Assembly: GCA_917880885.1 (NCBI GenBank)
Contig: OU862910.1
Location: 19,728,710 to 19,792,709, forward strand
Origin: Limnephilus marmoratus
Taxonomy: Eukaryota; Arthropoda; Insecta; Trichoptera; Limnephilidae
Length of the DNA: 64,000 nucleotides
Direction: 5' to 3'
The notes beneath the pieces were generated by a model. That model searched no databases. It had not been told where the DNA came from and saw nothing but the letters and a program-made list of their open reading frames with translations. This document shows positions 51,931 to 62,872 of this stretch, piece after piece. How positions within the stretch are numbered: the first letter of the stretch is position 1; the number at the start of each line of letters is the position of its first letter. The translations under genes and the position numbers were made by a program.

Positions 51931-53019
51931 ATGTAGGTAGGTAGGCGTTGTAATGGTTTAAATTTAAAAGATTTGTTATTTACGAAAATTATTCGTTATC
52001 ATCCAAATAAGATCAAAATCTGAGAAAAGGGCTCTGAGGAAAATCCTATGCAAATTATTACCGAGAGAATAGGGAATTTTCTATTTATTTCTTTTTTACC
52101 ACGGACCCAATTTTGAGATGATATTTTCTCTAATTTTTTAGTAGTTGACCATACATTGAACATACTACGTTCGATCTATATTATGTCCAGGCAAGTAGAT
52201 TAATTAGCATTTTTTCGAAGGTGCGCCTTTCGTTATTCATGACACGAAAACGTTCGTATTGATTCGTCGCGTCGCGTCGTCTCGACTTGGTGTGACTGAA
52301 AATAGCGATGTTTTAGGAAATTTCTAGCGGTAAAAATGCTTTACCTTTACCGTGGCCGTTGCAGAGGTTATTGACACATTCTACAGCTAAATTAAAATAC
52401 AAATCGTGCACTTAAAATTAGCAACTCGCGATTGTGCAGGTAATTACTAACGCCAATATACAACACCCATGCAATGCTCTAAATAACGGTACAATTTAAT
52501 CTTTCTACTTCCCAGATAAAATCAAATGAAATAACGTAAAAACGATGATCTTATTGCATGTTTATTACCGCGACGATGACTCAAACGCAGACCTAAATCG
52601 AAAGAAATTTTAGTTGAATAACCACCGCAAATAAATAATAGTAAGTATTAATTTTTGGTCGTGATGGTGAGGAACTCATTTTCGTATTAAAACGTCATCG
52701 AAATTCATTCACCTGTGGTAGATAAGCACTTAGTCAGATATCCGAGGTCGTTTCTAAAAGCTGTACAATAATTATTTTTCAATGCAGTCACCGATCAAAA
52801 TGCTATTATGCGCAAAGAAGTTCGTGAGCGTCATAATAGTATTGCACCAAAAATTGCGTCATCAAAATAATACAACTATGCAGTGTGTTCGGCATCTGAA
52901 TAAGGTCAACGCCTAACATTTCAAATATCCGCGCCACTGTCATCCGAACTTCCCGCCAATCCTAAACTCACGGTGTTGCCATATAAAAACTCGTTCTAGA
53001 ACAAAGGTGACATACAATA
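51931..53019. other. No recognised feature
   Basis: Intergenic. Holds a short CGTCGCGTCGCGTCGTCTCG run near 52265; no coding or TIR signal. Confidence 0.5.
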
Positions 53020-53212
53020 CTGGCACCCCCACACGGACACTTTGGAGCGATCGTGCCATGTGCTACTTCTGACCGCGGCGCGCCGCGCAGAAAAGTCTCA
53101 CGGTGAACTGCGCTGTAAACCGTTATCTTACTTTCGGTCCTTACTTTTCTGCGCGGCGGCCTGGAGTGGCGCGTAGCACGATCGCTCCGAAGTTCCCGTG
53201 TGGGGAGTGCTA
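53020..53212. mobile_element. Foldback element related to 4111-4284
   Basis: Arms begin TGGCACCCCCACACGG and end CCGTGTGGGGAGTGCTA, share TTCGGAGCGATCGTGC and the GCCGCGCAGAAAAGT core with the element at 4.1 kb, but differ at the tips. It lies 40 bp from MITE copy D. Confidence 0.7.
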
Positions 53213-53251
53213 TTAGGTGAAGTACAACTCAACAATGTACTTCATCACTAC

Positions 53252-53682
53252 GGAGGCGTCTACTAATATCTACAGGAATTCCAAAAACTGAAAAAATCGA
53301 ACTAATATCTATGGGAATCAAAGTGTTGACGAATATCTACAGCTCAAACTGTTGATTAATATCTATGAGAACCAAAGTGTTGACGAATATCTACAGTACT
53401 GTCAGAGGTTGGATTTGCAATTATGTATAGCATATTGGAATAACGTAATATTGCGTATGCAGTTTAAAAAACTTAATTTATGTAAGTATGTATGTAAAAA
53501 TCCCTAATATCGGACTATTGGACACATTTAGCTGATTAGTTCAACCTACGCTCTGTAGATATTAGTTCAACATACGCTCTGTAGATATTAATCAACACTC
53601 TGAAGTTCGTAGATATTAGTTCAACATATGAGCTGTAGATATTCGTCAAACATACGGGCTGTAGATATTAGTATCTGGAGTC
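53252..53682 (-). mobile_element. ATATCTACAG-array MITE, copy D
   Basis: Complete copy flanked by CATCACTAC on both sides (8 bp plus one ambiguous base; 53243-53251 and 53683-53691). Shows the uninterrupted centre, so it can serve as reference for the insertion in copy A. Confidence 0.85.
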
Positions 53683-53874
53683 CATCACTACTTTGAAAAA
53701 CTAAAAAGCGATGAAAAAAAAATTTTATCGGAAAATTTATGAAATTTTTTTTTTTTTAAATTTTTTTTTCATCACTATTTGACTATTACTTTTCAAAAAA
53801 CGGGTGTTGAAATGCCACTTTTTTGAGTCGTCATGGAACTTGTATAAATAGGTGAACTAAAAATTCCACAAATA

Positions 53875-54178
53875 ACCCTTGAACCCGGGCACCCCTGCTA
53901 ATTCACCAAATGTAGCGAACCACTCGAGGTGACCTATTGCGGAGGTGTTGGTTATCCAATAAGGGTCCTCGCTCATGGAGAAACTGAAATGAAACCAGTT
54001 GCAGACGCAATCGCAAAAATTATTCGAAAACTTGACAGTTCGTGACCCGCTACTATGGCAACCAGTTAACAATACAGCAATGCTGGTGCGTCGGCAACTG
54101 GTTTCATTTCAGTTTCTCCATGAGCGAAGGCCCTAAATGGTTCCCGGGGTGGCGGTACCCATTCTCGCCTCCCAAATC
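53875..54178 (+). repeat. AACCCGGGCACCCC repeat, interrupted
   Basis: Matches 50940-51055 on both sides of a 160-bp foldback insertion. Confidence 0.65.
53971..54127. mobile_element. Foldback MITE, CGCTCATGGAGAAACTG ends
   Basis: CGCTCATGGAGAAACTGAAA is exactly inverted at the right end, with stems over 30 bp. Flanks AAGGGTCCT and AAGGCCCT may be a decayed 8-9-bp duplication of the host repeat. Confidence 0.75.
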
Positions 54179-54406
54179 GCTTCTAAGAATATGTATGAAA
54201 AATCTTATTATTTTGAGCGGCTAATTCAAAACTTTGAAGACTGAAATTTTCACTCAACCCTTTTTTAAGACAACACAAACTTTTGAATATTCTTTCCCGC
54301 AAACTTAACAAAAAGTTTTATTGGGTATTACATTTTTTCCAAAGTAGCTAGAGCTAGATAAGAAATACCTCTTATTCATATTAATTTCTTTTAGATGAGT
54401 CTCTAT

Positions 54407-55299
54407 TAGGGAATGCAAATCTCGCGAGATTGGGGCTCAAGCGAGATCTCGCGAGTTTATGAATAACAATACTGCGAGATCTCGCCAATTTCGAGATCTC
54501 GAGAGATTGGCAGTTTTGCGTGTTTTTTTTTGCAAATAATCACAATGTTTGAATAAATTAGGAAAAAAATAATAAAAATTATAAGCATTATGAGATAAAC
54601 ATTTATTTTCAGGAATTTTTCAATAGACTTTTATGCATCAAACATTGTTTGACGTATTTGTCTATAATTTTTGACGTACGTATCTATCAAATAACAAATG
54701 AAAGAAACAACCAGTCTTCTCTTCTAATATCAAACAAAAATCTTTTAGTAATAAAACGGTTCTTTTATAACAAACAAAACAACGAGAAGTAAAAACAAAA
54801 TATACTTAGTATCTAAGTTGAGTTGACTATTAAACTGAGATATTATTATCAATTAAATAAAACTATATCTACTCAGTAGATCCATTAGAAATTACAGGTT
54901 AATTAACAAAATATACCAATCAAATGAAAGATTTGTTCAGTTCAAATCACAAGCCATTATTACGAATTATTTTGAAAATAGCTCCTTAAAAGCACAAAAT
55001 GTCCAAAGAATCGTCTGCTAAACGGCTTTGGCCAGATAACCAGCCGCTGAGAAGGCCTTTTTGGATTCAATGCTAGTTGGAACCACAGATCACAGGCTAC
55101 CTCAGGCCGCCGCCTCACGCGACAGGATCGCAACTTCGTCCGTGTCATCGAATCATCAGTCCGCGCTTCGAATTCGAATAAGAAGTTTTTATGCTCGAGT
55201 GCAATCTTGTTAAACTCGCGAGATCTCGCCCTTTTTTCGTCCGAGATCAATCTCGCTAAAAAAGGCCGAGATCTCGCGAGAACGAGATTGCATTCCCTA
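54407..55299 (-). mobile_element. hAT element, internally decayed
   Basis: TAGGGAATGCAA...TCTCGCGAG ends are inverted (CTCGCGAG...TTGCATTCCCTA). Flanks GTCTCTAT (54399-54406) and GTCTCTAA (55300-55307) match at 7 of 8 bases. The 8-bp duplication and TAGGG start fit hAT. Repeated CGAGATCTCGC palindromes fill the subterminal regions. Confidence 0.8.
54967..55080 (-). pseudogene. hAT transposase C-terminal (dimerisation) relic
   Basis: Minus-strand reading gives PTSIESKKAFSAAGYLAKAV, a stop, and then a remnant ending FCAFKELFSK. This matches the conserved P.(S/T)..SE(R/K).FS.AG motif of hAT transposases. Upstream stops show it is dead. Confidence 0.6.
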
Positions 55300-55345
55300 G
55301 TCTCTAAATATATATATACCTACGTATAAAAATACAAGACTGAGA

Positions 55346-55680
55346 GGGCGTTTCACCAACCTCTTGATAGCTTATCCATACGATAACGAATATTAATAAA
55401 CAAACAAATAAGTACTAGAATAACGTAAAAAAATTCAGCTAACTTATCCATACGATAACGAATATTAATAAACAAACAAATAAGTACTAGAATAAGGTAA
55501 AAAAAATTCAGCTAACTTATCCTGCATATAGCCACTACTCATAGGTTCAAGTACCAAATAGTAAAGTTGATTGAAAATGTATATTACCATATGGATAATC
55601 TAAGATAATACCCCTCAAGAGGGTATTTCACCATTCTCGTTATCATATGGATAAGCTATCAGGAGGATGGTGAAATACCC
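55346..55680. mobile_element. TIR element, GGGTATTTCACCA family
   Basis: Left end GGGCGTTTCACCAACCTC and right end GGAGGATGGTGAAATACCC, with inner GATAGCTTATCCATACGATA repeated twice in tandem (55371-55510). A 60-bp palindrome of the same ends closes the right side (55620-55680). Confidence 0.7.
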
Positions 55681-56157
55681 CCTAATTCGTTTTTGTAAAA
55701 CATTCTTTTGGTTTTATGTCAAAAAAATAAAAATATAACATGAATAAAATAACTTTGTTTGAACACCAATTCATTGAGTATATAATGTAGTATATTTACC
55801 AATCGGTTTCGGTTCCGCCTGAACCACCTGAACCACCCTCAGGGTTTTATATTAAACAGCCCTCGGTCGTGTGCAGGCACAATTTGAGCAGTCCGCTCCG
55901 GGTGCCGAGGAGCCAAGAAGTTGTGGCGCTGATAATACGTACCACAGCACCTTTGAGGATTTTACTAGGGTATGGGGTTATGTACCTCTATGGGGTTATG
56001 CTTGGGATTAGGCCCGGTTATGCTATTATCAAATAGCATAACGATAAATATATCAACATGTAAAATTGGAGTAAAATAAGATTAATTACTATTTTTATTT
56101 TTGAGATTGACAATTCATGGTGGAATTCCATTATAATATAATATAGTAAAACGAATA

Positions 56158-56232
56158 TAAAACTTTATTCCACTTAATTTTATTTGACAGTAACCGGTTT
56201 CAGCTCGTTAGAGCCATCTTCAGACTGGAACA
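56158..56232 (-). mobile_element. LINE 3' tail motif
   Basis: The minus strand reads CAGTCTGAAGATGGCTCTAA, then GAGCTGAAACCGGTTACTG and a short AATAAA-bearing end. GAAGATGGC...CGAAACCGGT is a recurrent 3' motif of CR1/Daphne-like LINEs and their SINEs. Confidence 0.45.
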
Positions 56233-57100
56233 AATAATTCTTTGTCTACGGTTTATATACATAACATATGGGGGAGGGGGAAAGGGGTGGTCTAAAAGGA
56301 CTTTAATCAATTATATTAATTATTCTAGTTATATGATTATAATCAAATAGTTATATGATTATATCAAATTATAATAAGTTATTTTATTCAAATTATAATT
56401 ACGTATACCCACAAGTGATCGCTATATGTGAAGTTAAAAAAACAACCATCAGGCTTTGCAATTCACAGTGAAACTAGAAAGTCGCTAGATGTCGCTTTCT
56501 TTTCTTTTGCCTATTTTAAAGTGGTTTGAAGATCGGATATTGGTTTAACAAAAATAATATGTTTATTTTTTTGAATTTCGTAGGATTCGGACCTCCGTTC
56601 GCTGGATGTCTCTGGCCGCTGAGATTTGTCACGCGCTTTACGCCTCTATGCTACCGCATTATATTAGAACCGAGGACCCATCAAATATTAAATTTTTGTG
56701 ACGCACTTCCGTTTCATCCGAATTTAAAATCACAACTTCAATGGCTATAGAAGTTTCACTTTAAAAATTATGTTCTTCTAGTAGAAATTAAATTAATAAG
56801 CTGTTTCATTTGTAATTGTAATTACCTACAATTTTTTTAGGTAAGCATGCTACTAAATCAGTTGTTAGCCAAATAAAAGGGTGAAGTTCTATAAAATACA
56901 GAAATAATTCAAAAGTTGTTTGCAGGGACTAACAACAAAAACCTTTGCGGGTTTTTCCTATCTGTTTTAACCACTAACGTAAAATTTAAATAGTATCTTG
57001 GCACAAACATTTCTCATAACAAAAATGAAAAAGAGTCTGCGATTTACTTTCGAGAACGAAATTAGGTCAATAAAATTGTATTGTTATTTCAAAATTTCTG
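56233..57100. other. Repeat-like sequence, not resolved
   Basis: 56520-56770 ends CGGCTATAGAAGTTTCAC-like (TGGCTATAGAAGTTTCAC), shared with the element near 38.3 kb. The rest is unassigned. Confidence 0.4.
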
Positions 57101-57102
57101 TA

Positions 57103-57108
57103 TTTATT
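57103..57108 (-). terminator. Candidate poly(A) signal of the ZAD/C2H2 gene
   Basis: AATAAATAAATA on the minus strand about 90 bp after the stop codon. Confidence 0.5.
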
Positions 57109-57193
57109 TATTATAATAAAAATAATAAGGCGGTTTATCTGTATTTAATTTTAATAGATTGATAAAATTAAAACTCCAGCAGAATCCAGCCGC

Positions 57194-58233
57194 TTATAAT
57201 GAGTTTTCCTCTGGCAATTCTCGATATGCGATAATGATATCATCAGTCTTTTCATGAACTTTGAGGTGGCAGATCAGGGTACACTTTTGGGTAAAAGGTC
57301 TTCCACAAACGGGGCAAATGTGCTGCTTCATATCACTATGAATCTTCATATGTTGATTCAGAGTGTTCTTTCTGCCGTAGTTTTTGAAGCAAATGACACA
57401 TTGGAAATTTCTCTCCTTGCTGTGAACAAGGGAATGCTCGTCAAAGGTTTTCCTACAAAAGAATTCCCTTCCACATTCGATGCATATAAAGTTTTTTTCT
57501 TCAAGATGAAAACTTCGCACGTGTCTCGACAAAGCGCTGGAATATCCAAAAGATTTTGGACAAAGATTACATAAGTATCTCGGTTTGTCAATTGCATGAA
57601 CCTTTTCCATGTGTTCTCGACGCTTATAATAATCATCAAAGTTTTCCGAACAAAGTGTACATTTATGTTTAACTTTAGGTCCAGTGTGGCGCCTGATGTG
57701 ATCTCCTAGAGTCGATTTCTTCAACAGTTTATTACAAATACTACATGGTATTCTACCATCATCGTGTCGCATTATATGCTTCTCAAGATACTTCTTTGTG
57801 ACAAATGATTTCCCACAAACATCGCATACAAAGTTGGGGTAGTGAACTCTCATGTGATCGGCAAGCCCTTTATGAAACCGAAATGTCTCTTCACAAACAT
57901 GACAAGTAACTGCCTTTTTATCTAATTTAAATGGTATTAACTCTGAATGATAAACTTTATTGTATAATTTTCTGTATTCACTCTTGGGCATAGATTTTAT
58001 TTTATCCTTGGTAAAACTCTTCAAAATCTTTTTGGAAATATCTCTCCGAACAATTTTCAGATTTGTTCTACTTCTGCTCCGCTGTACAATTTTTGATAAT
58101 TTGTTTTTGCTTTTAATTTTCTTTGGTCGGATTGCAGATACACGAAGGTCTGGTTTAAGAGTCTCCCCAAAAGCAGATTGTTCTAATTTGTCTTCCTCTT
58201 CCTCCGAGTTCTCAAATTTTTTTATTACACAAT
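57194..58233 (-). CDS. ZAD/C2H2 exon 3: linker and eight zinc fingers
   Basis: Acceptor TCTTTTCAG at 58234-58242, entering in phase 1 with CVIKKFENSEEEEDKLE. The frame is open to the stop at 57194. Fingers 2, 3, 6, 7 and 8 have canonical spacing; finger 4 has a four-residue HxxxxH-type end (HMEKVH). Confidence 0.88.
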
Positions 58234-61200
58234 CTGAAAAGATATAAAAAGTCAGAACGATTACACTTTTACTAAGGACCTTGCATTATTTTATAAGTGA
58301 CAGATGCAATGGTCGCTGTTCCCAATCCTACTAATCAACTGCTAAGCCGTAACTAAGGCTCAACACTGTTCAAATGCACAACTACGCTCTTTCAAGCACG
58401 CAAGCATCGCTTAAGCGTGCCATAAGCATCGCTCAATCTAATGAAGCCGGACTAGTGGATTAAGTTTAGTCTCAGCGAAACAAAGTTATTAAAGTGTCAA
58501 CAGAGTGGCGCCAAGCCAAGTGCCAAGTACCGAGGTACTGACGCGACGGCGGCAAAGGTCAAGCTGACACTTTAATTTTAATATATTTTATAAAAAAAAT
58601 TTTAAAATATAAAATGCCATTTTATGGATAACAGTATTTAAAAGAAATTATGTGTGGTAATAACAAATACAATAATTAACACTTATATATTAATTTAATA
58701 TCGAAAGTTTTTAATTTGATGCCATTTGATTATCTATGAAAGTGGGTGGGGTCACTTAAGATAATCAACAATAAAATGTTTGAGAACAACGCTAATCGAG
58801 CGTTACCCTGTAAAACACTTACAAATAGCTCAGCTGATCGCAGACTTAGATTAGTCGATCGTAAAGTTGGGAACAACGGTCGTAAGGTTATTATTGGGTA
58901 CTAAATAAATATAGTAAGAATAGTTCATTTATGTAGAAATAACATTTAGGTAGTTGATTCGATATTGTAAATGGTTGGAACATTTATAGTTGTTACATTA
59001 TTTTTTATACAAATAATTAATTAAGTATCCATGCCTGTCAATGAACTGTGATGAAACCAGGATTGTGCCTTTTCCACTTGCAGACGAAATGAAAGACTAC
59101 TCCTCAATTGTTCAATACAGGATTCACATATCAGGTACAGAGACTCTATATTCACATTGTTACTCTGAACCTAAAAAAAAGATCTACTTAATTCCTAAAA
59201 TAATTTCATAAAATTCCATTTCTGCACTGCTTGAATTTCAAGCCTGTATAAGCAAAATTGTTAAATTTCACTTACGACTACCACACATATTATGTTATTA
59301 TGCATAATTACTAAAAAACTTTTCTTTAAGAAACTCAAAATAAAAACCTATTTAAGAAAATATGTTCTTAGTTTGGGAATAATTAAAAAAAAAGATAAAA
59401 GAGATAGCTTAAAAATCATTTTTTTAATAAATTATAAGTATGTAGTAGGCGGCTGGCGGAGGCAAAAACATTGGGAATGTATGGCGAGTGATATGCTGAA
59501 ATAGGCCAAAACCAAATGATCTTTTATCTTTAATAGCTAAGTCTGTTGGACCCATAAAACAAATTTGACCGGTTAAATAACTATAATTTAATTGTTTTGC
59601 CTTTATAATGACCGGCTCTGGAATTTTCGATTTGCGTCCGCCAGTCGCCTACAAGTAATAGTTACTACACCATACTTAAGACGTAAAATTTAAATTTTGA
59701 TTTTCTATTTTCTATCTCCGACAACCAAAATAGTTGTTACTAACGTTATAATTTAAGTTGAATGAAAGTGTTATTTAAAAAAATATGCATACCAAGAGTG
59801 ATAGTCGCAATGACGTTATATAAATAGACTCGCCGTAGTCTCACATACTCGCAAAATAATGTGGCAAGTAAGCAACACTGTTTTGTTTTCAGCGGTTTTC
59901 AGTAAATTCTTAATTCAAAAGTTATTCATCTATTAAAAAGATATGCTACTTCCACACCGAAGCCAAACTTCCAACTCGAACTTCCAATGCACGAACTACC
60001 CTTCTACACAATCGTCCGAAAGTTTGAAGTTGGCCTCAGTGTGGCCGTACCATAAGACAATCAAAGAATGTGTGTTTTTTCTCTAAAGATGCACAAAATT
60101 GTTGGACGGGGAACATGATATTGATTATTAATTGTATTGCTTAAAATAATCGATAATAATAAGTAATTTATGTGTACATAATATAAATGAAATGTTATTT
60201 TTTCATTTTTACTACTGTTTGCCGTGTAATGGAAACATTTTCTCATCACCCAGGAGGGCATTTTGGCGCTTTTTAAATGCAATTTTCCTACTGGTAAGAC
60301 ACGACCTTACTCGACTAGCGACAGTTTAGTACTAGAGTACTAGCAATCGAGACCAGTGAAATTGCCTTGCTTTTGGCTTCCCACTTTGAGATTTCTACCC
60401 CGCGTCTACAGTATATAACGTCTTTGGATAGTCATAGGTAAAATTATACCGCAAAGAATGTCAGTAATAATTCCCTTAACTACCGCACTTTTAGGCACAG
60501 ATTATGGAAATTACACCTCATTTCAACAATTACCATGAGAAACAACTATTTACTTTCCAAAAATAGGTTATTAGTTTCCCAGTTTGGGTTAACTCAGTAA
60601 GGGCAGAATGTGCAGAGTAGAGTAGGTCAGATTTTGTGATGAATGAATGTGTATGAAACGACATACGCTGTGGGGCAGGTACCTGCCACGCAGAAACGCA
60701 TCTGCACTGCACTGCATCGAGTTGTGGCCGTGACATGAGAATCTTGCTCTTTCAGGGATTTGCGCTTTGAAAGACTATAAATCAATATTAATTAATTAAT
60801 TTCAAAGTCAAAATCCGGCTCAGAACTTGGCATTCTCACAAACGACCAGCGTTCAATTAGACACAAGCTGAACTAAGCTGTGTTGCGGCATATGTTGGTC
60901 ACCCATTTCTGGGATGTCTGTCCTGCGGCGACATTTTTGCTCTGCACATTCTGCACGGCCTGCAACTCAGCCTATGCCCATCCTAATTCATGCATATTTA
61001 GATTGAAAAAAAAACTCCCGCAAATATCAATCCATACAAAAAAAAAGGTAATTTTTTGGGATTGGTGTCCGTGGCTATTACGAATAATTTTTAGAAAAAA
61101 ACTTTAGATTCGCCTTAATCACTATAAAAGGAAACTTATTGCATCACGGCTGGCGGAAAATAATGCATTTTAATTTTCAATGTCGTTAAATAAAATTTCA

Positions 61201-62474
61201 CTTCGCGAACCGATCTACGACAGCCCGCCCGCTGCCGCCCGCCATTCTGTCACTGTTATGTTGTTGGTATCCCTGACCTCACACAAACGAGAACTAGATA
61301 AGATTGTAGCCGACTTCGTGGGATACATGATGGGCGCGTAATTAGGCTACGTCCGCACAGGCAGGCGGCTGACAGGTTAGAGGGTTTGTGTAGCGGGCTT
61401 GTGTATGTTATCTTTACTTTAAAAAACAGCCTACGTTTTTGAATGGTTTGTTTGGCGTGTCACCTTATAGCCGCTTAGCGTGTATCAAGGTAAACCAACG
61501 TGTTGGTTTTTTGCCACTAGGCTCTAGGCTCTAAGTGATGCAATAAGTTTCCTTTTATAGTGATTAACCGCTCAGGTGCCGCTCGTGCGCCGGCGTATCA
61601 TGAGACTTTACACGCGATTTTGACCCTTATGTATAAAGAAAGTGTATGAAGAACACGGTCTGAATCGCTTGCTCTATTATCGCTCTTTACCATAGAGAAA
61701 ACCGCAATGCGCCTGGTCACTCCATATAATTTATATTAATGATTTTTCCCGGAGCGCGGGAACGTGCGCAGTTCTTGCGCATGCGCGGGAAAAATTCCTT
61801 TAACTGCGGTTTTGACCTTTCTATGTACAAAATTTCTCAAGGACAGTGTCAGAATCGCGAGACACGAAATGTCACGTGGTGTCATAATGCCGCGTTTTAA
61901 TTGGTGGTGCTTTTTGCTGGCATACCCCGGCATTCAACGAGTTAAGGCGAATCTAAAGTTTTTTTCTAAAAATTATTCGTAATAGCCATGGACACCAATC
62001 CCAAAAATTTACCAAAAAAAAACTAAAACGGTGGCAAAGCGGCAAAGGAATCATGAAGAAATTTGAACTTCGATTGAATGAAAATGGAATTTTAATGAAT
62101 CTCTTACAGACATTATCAGATGTTTCTTGTACAAAGTAATTAAGTTAAAATGTGGTGTAAATTCCAAAATCTGAGCTTAATAAAAGTGTGGCGGTTAGTG
62201 CAGTATTTACCAAAATGTCTTACAGGTAAAAGAAAATCTAGAGACATGGGTGTAGAATAACAAGACAGTTGAATAAAAAATTATTTCTTACCTCAATAGA
62301 AAAACATTTCAGGAGCATATCTGAATATATTTCAAGGGTGCCATCATATAAGAAGGACTGCAACATATTTTGCAGTCCTTCTTCAGAGAGGCAGCACTGA
62401 CATACGCCATAAAACAGCTCATTTTTAACGGTTTGCTCATTTTCGGCTGCGCTTAGAAACTCTGATAAATCCAT
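57194..62474 (-). CDS. ZAD/C2H2 zinc-finger protein, 448 residues (3 exons)
   Basis: Joined exons 62292-62474, 59047-59170 and 57194-58233 (1347 nt). Residues 25-100 form a ZAD (zinc-finger-associated) domain, with C25/C28 in exon 1 and C76/C79 (LICESC) in exon 2. A basic, acidic-patched linker follows (EEEED, RPKKIKSKNK), probably holding a nuclear localisation signal. Eight C2H2 fingers occupy residues 213-429, from CHVC to CPVC. ZAD proteins are an insect-expanded family of DNA-binding dimers, so a sequence-specific nuclear regulator is expected; the target is unknown. The exon 2 donor is the least certain point: CACA|GTTCAT is weak, though it gives the right phase. I cannot name an orthologue. 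Confidence 0.85.
58305..58892. mobile_element. Possible TIR element in intron 2 of the ZAD gene
   Basis: GGTCGCTGTTCCCAATCCTA at left and AAGTTGGGAACAACGGTCGT at right are imperfect inverted repeats with further GACTAATC/GATTAGTC pairs. No duplication identified. Confidence 0.35.
59047..59170 (-). CDS. ZAD/C2H2 exon 2: second half of ZAD
   Basis: Acceptor TTTTTTTTAG, then VQSNNVNIESLYLICESCIE and QLRSSLSFRLQVEKAQSWFH. It supplies the second CxxC and the amphipathic helix of the ZAD. Too short and split to appear as an ORF by itself. The donor could instead be the GC at 59036; both give phase 1. Confidence 0.8.
59446..59651. mobile_element. 206-bp MITE in intron 1 of the ZAD gene
   Basis: TAGGCGGCTGGCGGAGGCAA is mirrored by TTGCGTCCGCCAGTCGCCTA (two mismatches). 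Confidence 0.7.
59950..60048. mobile_element. Small foldback, CACACCGAAGCCAAACTTC
   Basis: CCACACCGAAGCCAAACTTC pairs with GTTTGAAGTTGGCCTCAGTG; imperfect stem of about 26 bp. Intronic. Confidence 0.5.
60049..61039. other. Intron 1 of the ZAD gene, no recognised feature
   Basis: No TIR or coding signal beyond chance frames. Confidence 0.45.
61040..62022. mobile_element. Element with 100-bp TIRs, right arm split by an insertion
   Basis: The left arm 61046-61146 (GGTAATTTTTTGGGATTGGT...CCTTTTATAGTGATTAAGGCG complement) matches the right arm in two pieces, 61534-61567 and 61942-62012. The break is filled by the 374-bp insertion. Confidence 0.8.
61568..61941. mobile_element. 374-bp TTAA-flanked insertion (piggyBac-like MITE)
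   Basis: TTAA stands on both sides (61564-61567 and 61942-61945). Removing the insertion and one TTAA restores the right arm exactly as predicted from the left arm (GATTAAGGCG). Ends CCGCTCAGGTGCCGC and GCATTCAACGAG are only weakly inverted. TTAA duplication fits piggyBac, with Kolobok an alternative. Confidence 0.8.
62292..62474 (-). CDS. ZAD/C2H2 exon 1: start and first half of ZAD
   Basis: ATG at 62474, MDLSEFLSAAENEQTVKNEL, VCQCCLSEEGLQNM, donor TTGAG|GTAAGA. A perfect 14-bp inverted repeat lies inside (62350-62383). Confidence 0.88.
62350..62383. other. Perfect 14-bp hairpin inside coding exon
   Basis: AAGAAGGACTGCAA, a 6-base loop, then TTGCAGTCCTTCTT. It encodes part of the ZAD (EEGLQNMLQSFL), so it is not a transposon relic. 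Confidence 0.9.
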
Positions 62475-62736
62475 TATGAATTGAAATGGAAACGAGTTAT
62501 GGAATTTAAGAGTTATGTGTTATGTCTATTTCGTCCTACAAAATAATTGACAGTATTCGATATATCTGATTTCTACAGACATTATACAAAAAAAGTATTC
62601 AGTACGCTTGAGATTTCAATATTTTTGACATAACGACACTGACACTAATGACAATTCACGTTAGTATTGCCCGATGCAATAATTTACTTTTTTTTCTTGT
62701 TCTTGGGGCTAGTAAGTTCATAAAAAAAATATCGAG

Positions 62737-62860
62737 TGCAGTTCACACGCGGTAGAAGCGAAACTATGGTGAAACTTCACCCACACAATCTCAACCAAAA
62801 GGAGCCTTGAAAAGTGAGCTCATAATCAAAGCGACCAATGAGCGCAGCTTGACGATTCGT
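62737..62860 (+). repeat. Repeat shared with 37.6 kb
   Basis: GCGGTAGAAGCGAAACTATG and AAAGCGACCAATGAGCGCAG match the outer part of the element at 37570-38340. Confidence 0.55.
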
Positions 62861-62872
62861 AGGTCCTGTATT

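Noticed and set aside
54960..55250. 96-codon frame as a gene
   Set aside because: It overlaps the hAT transposase relic in a different frame and lies wholly inside the element.
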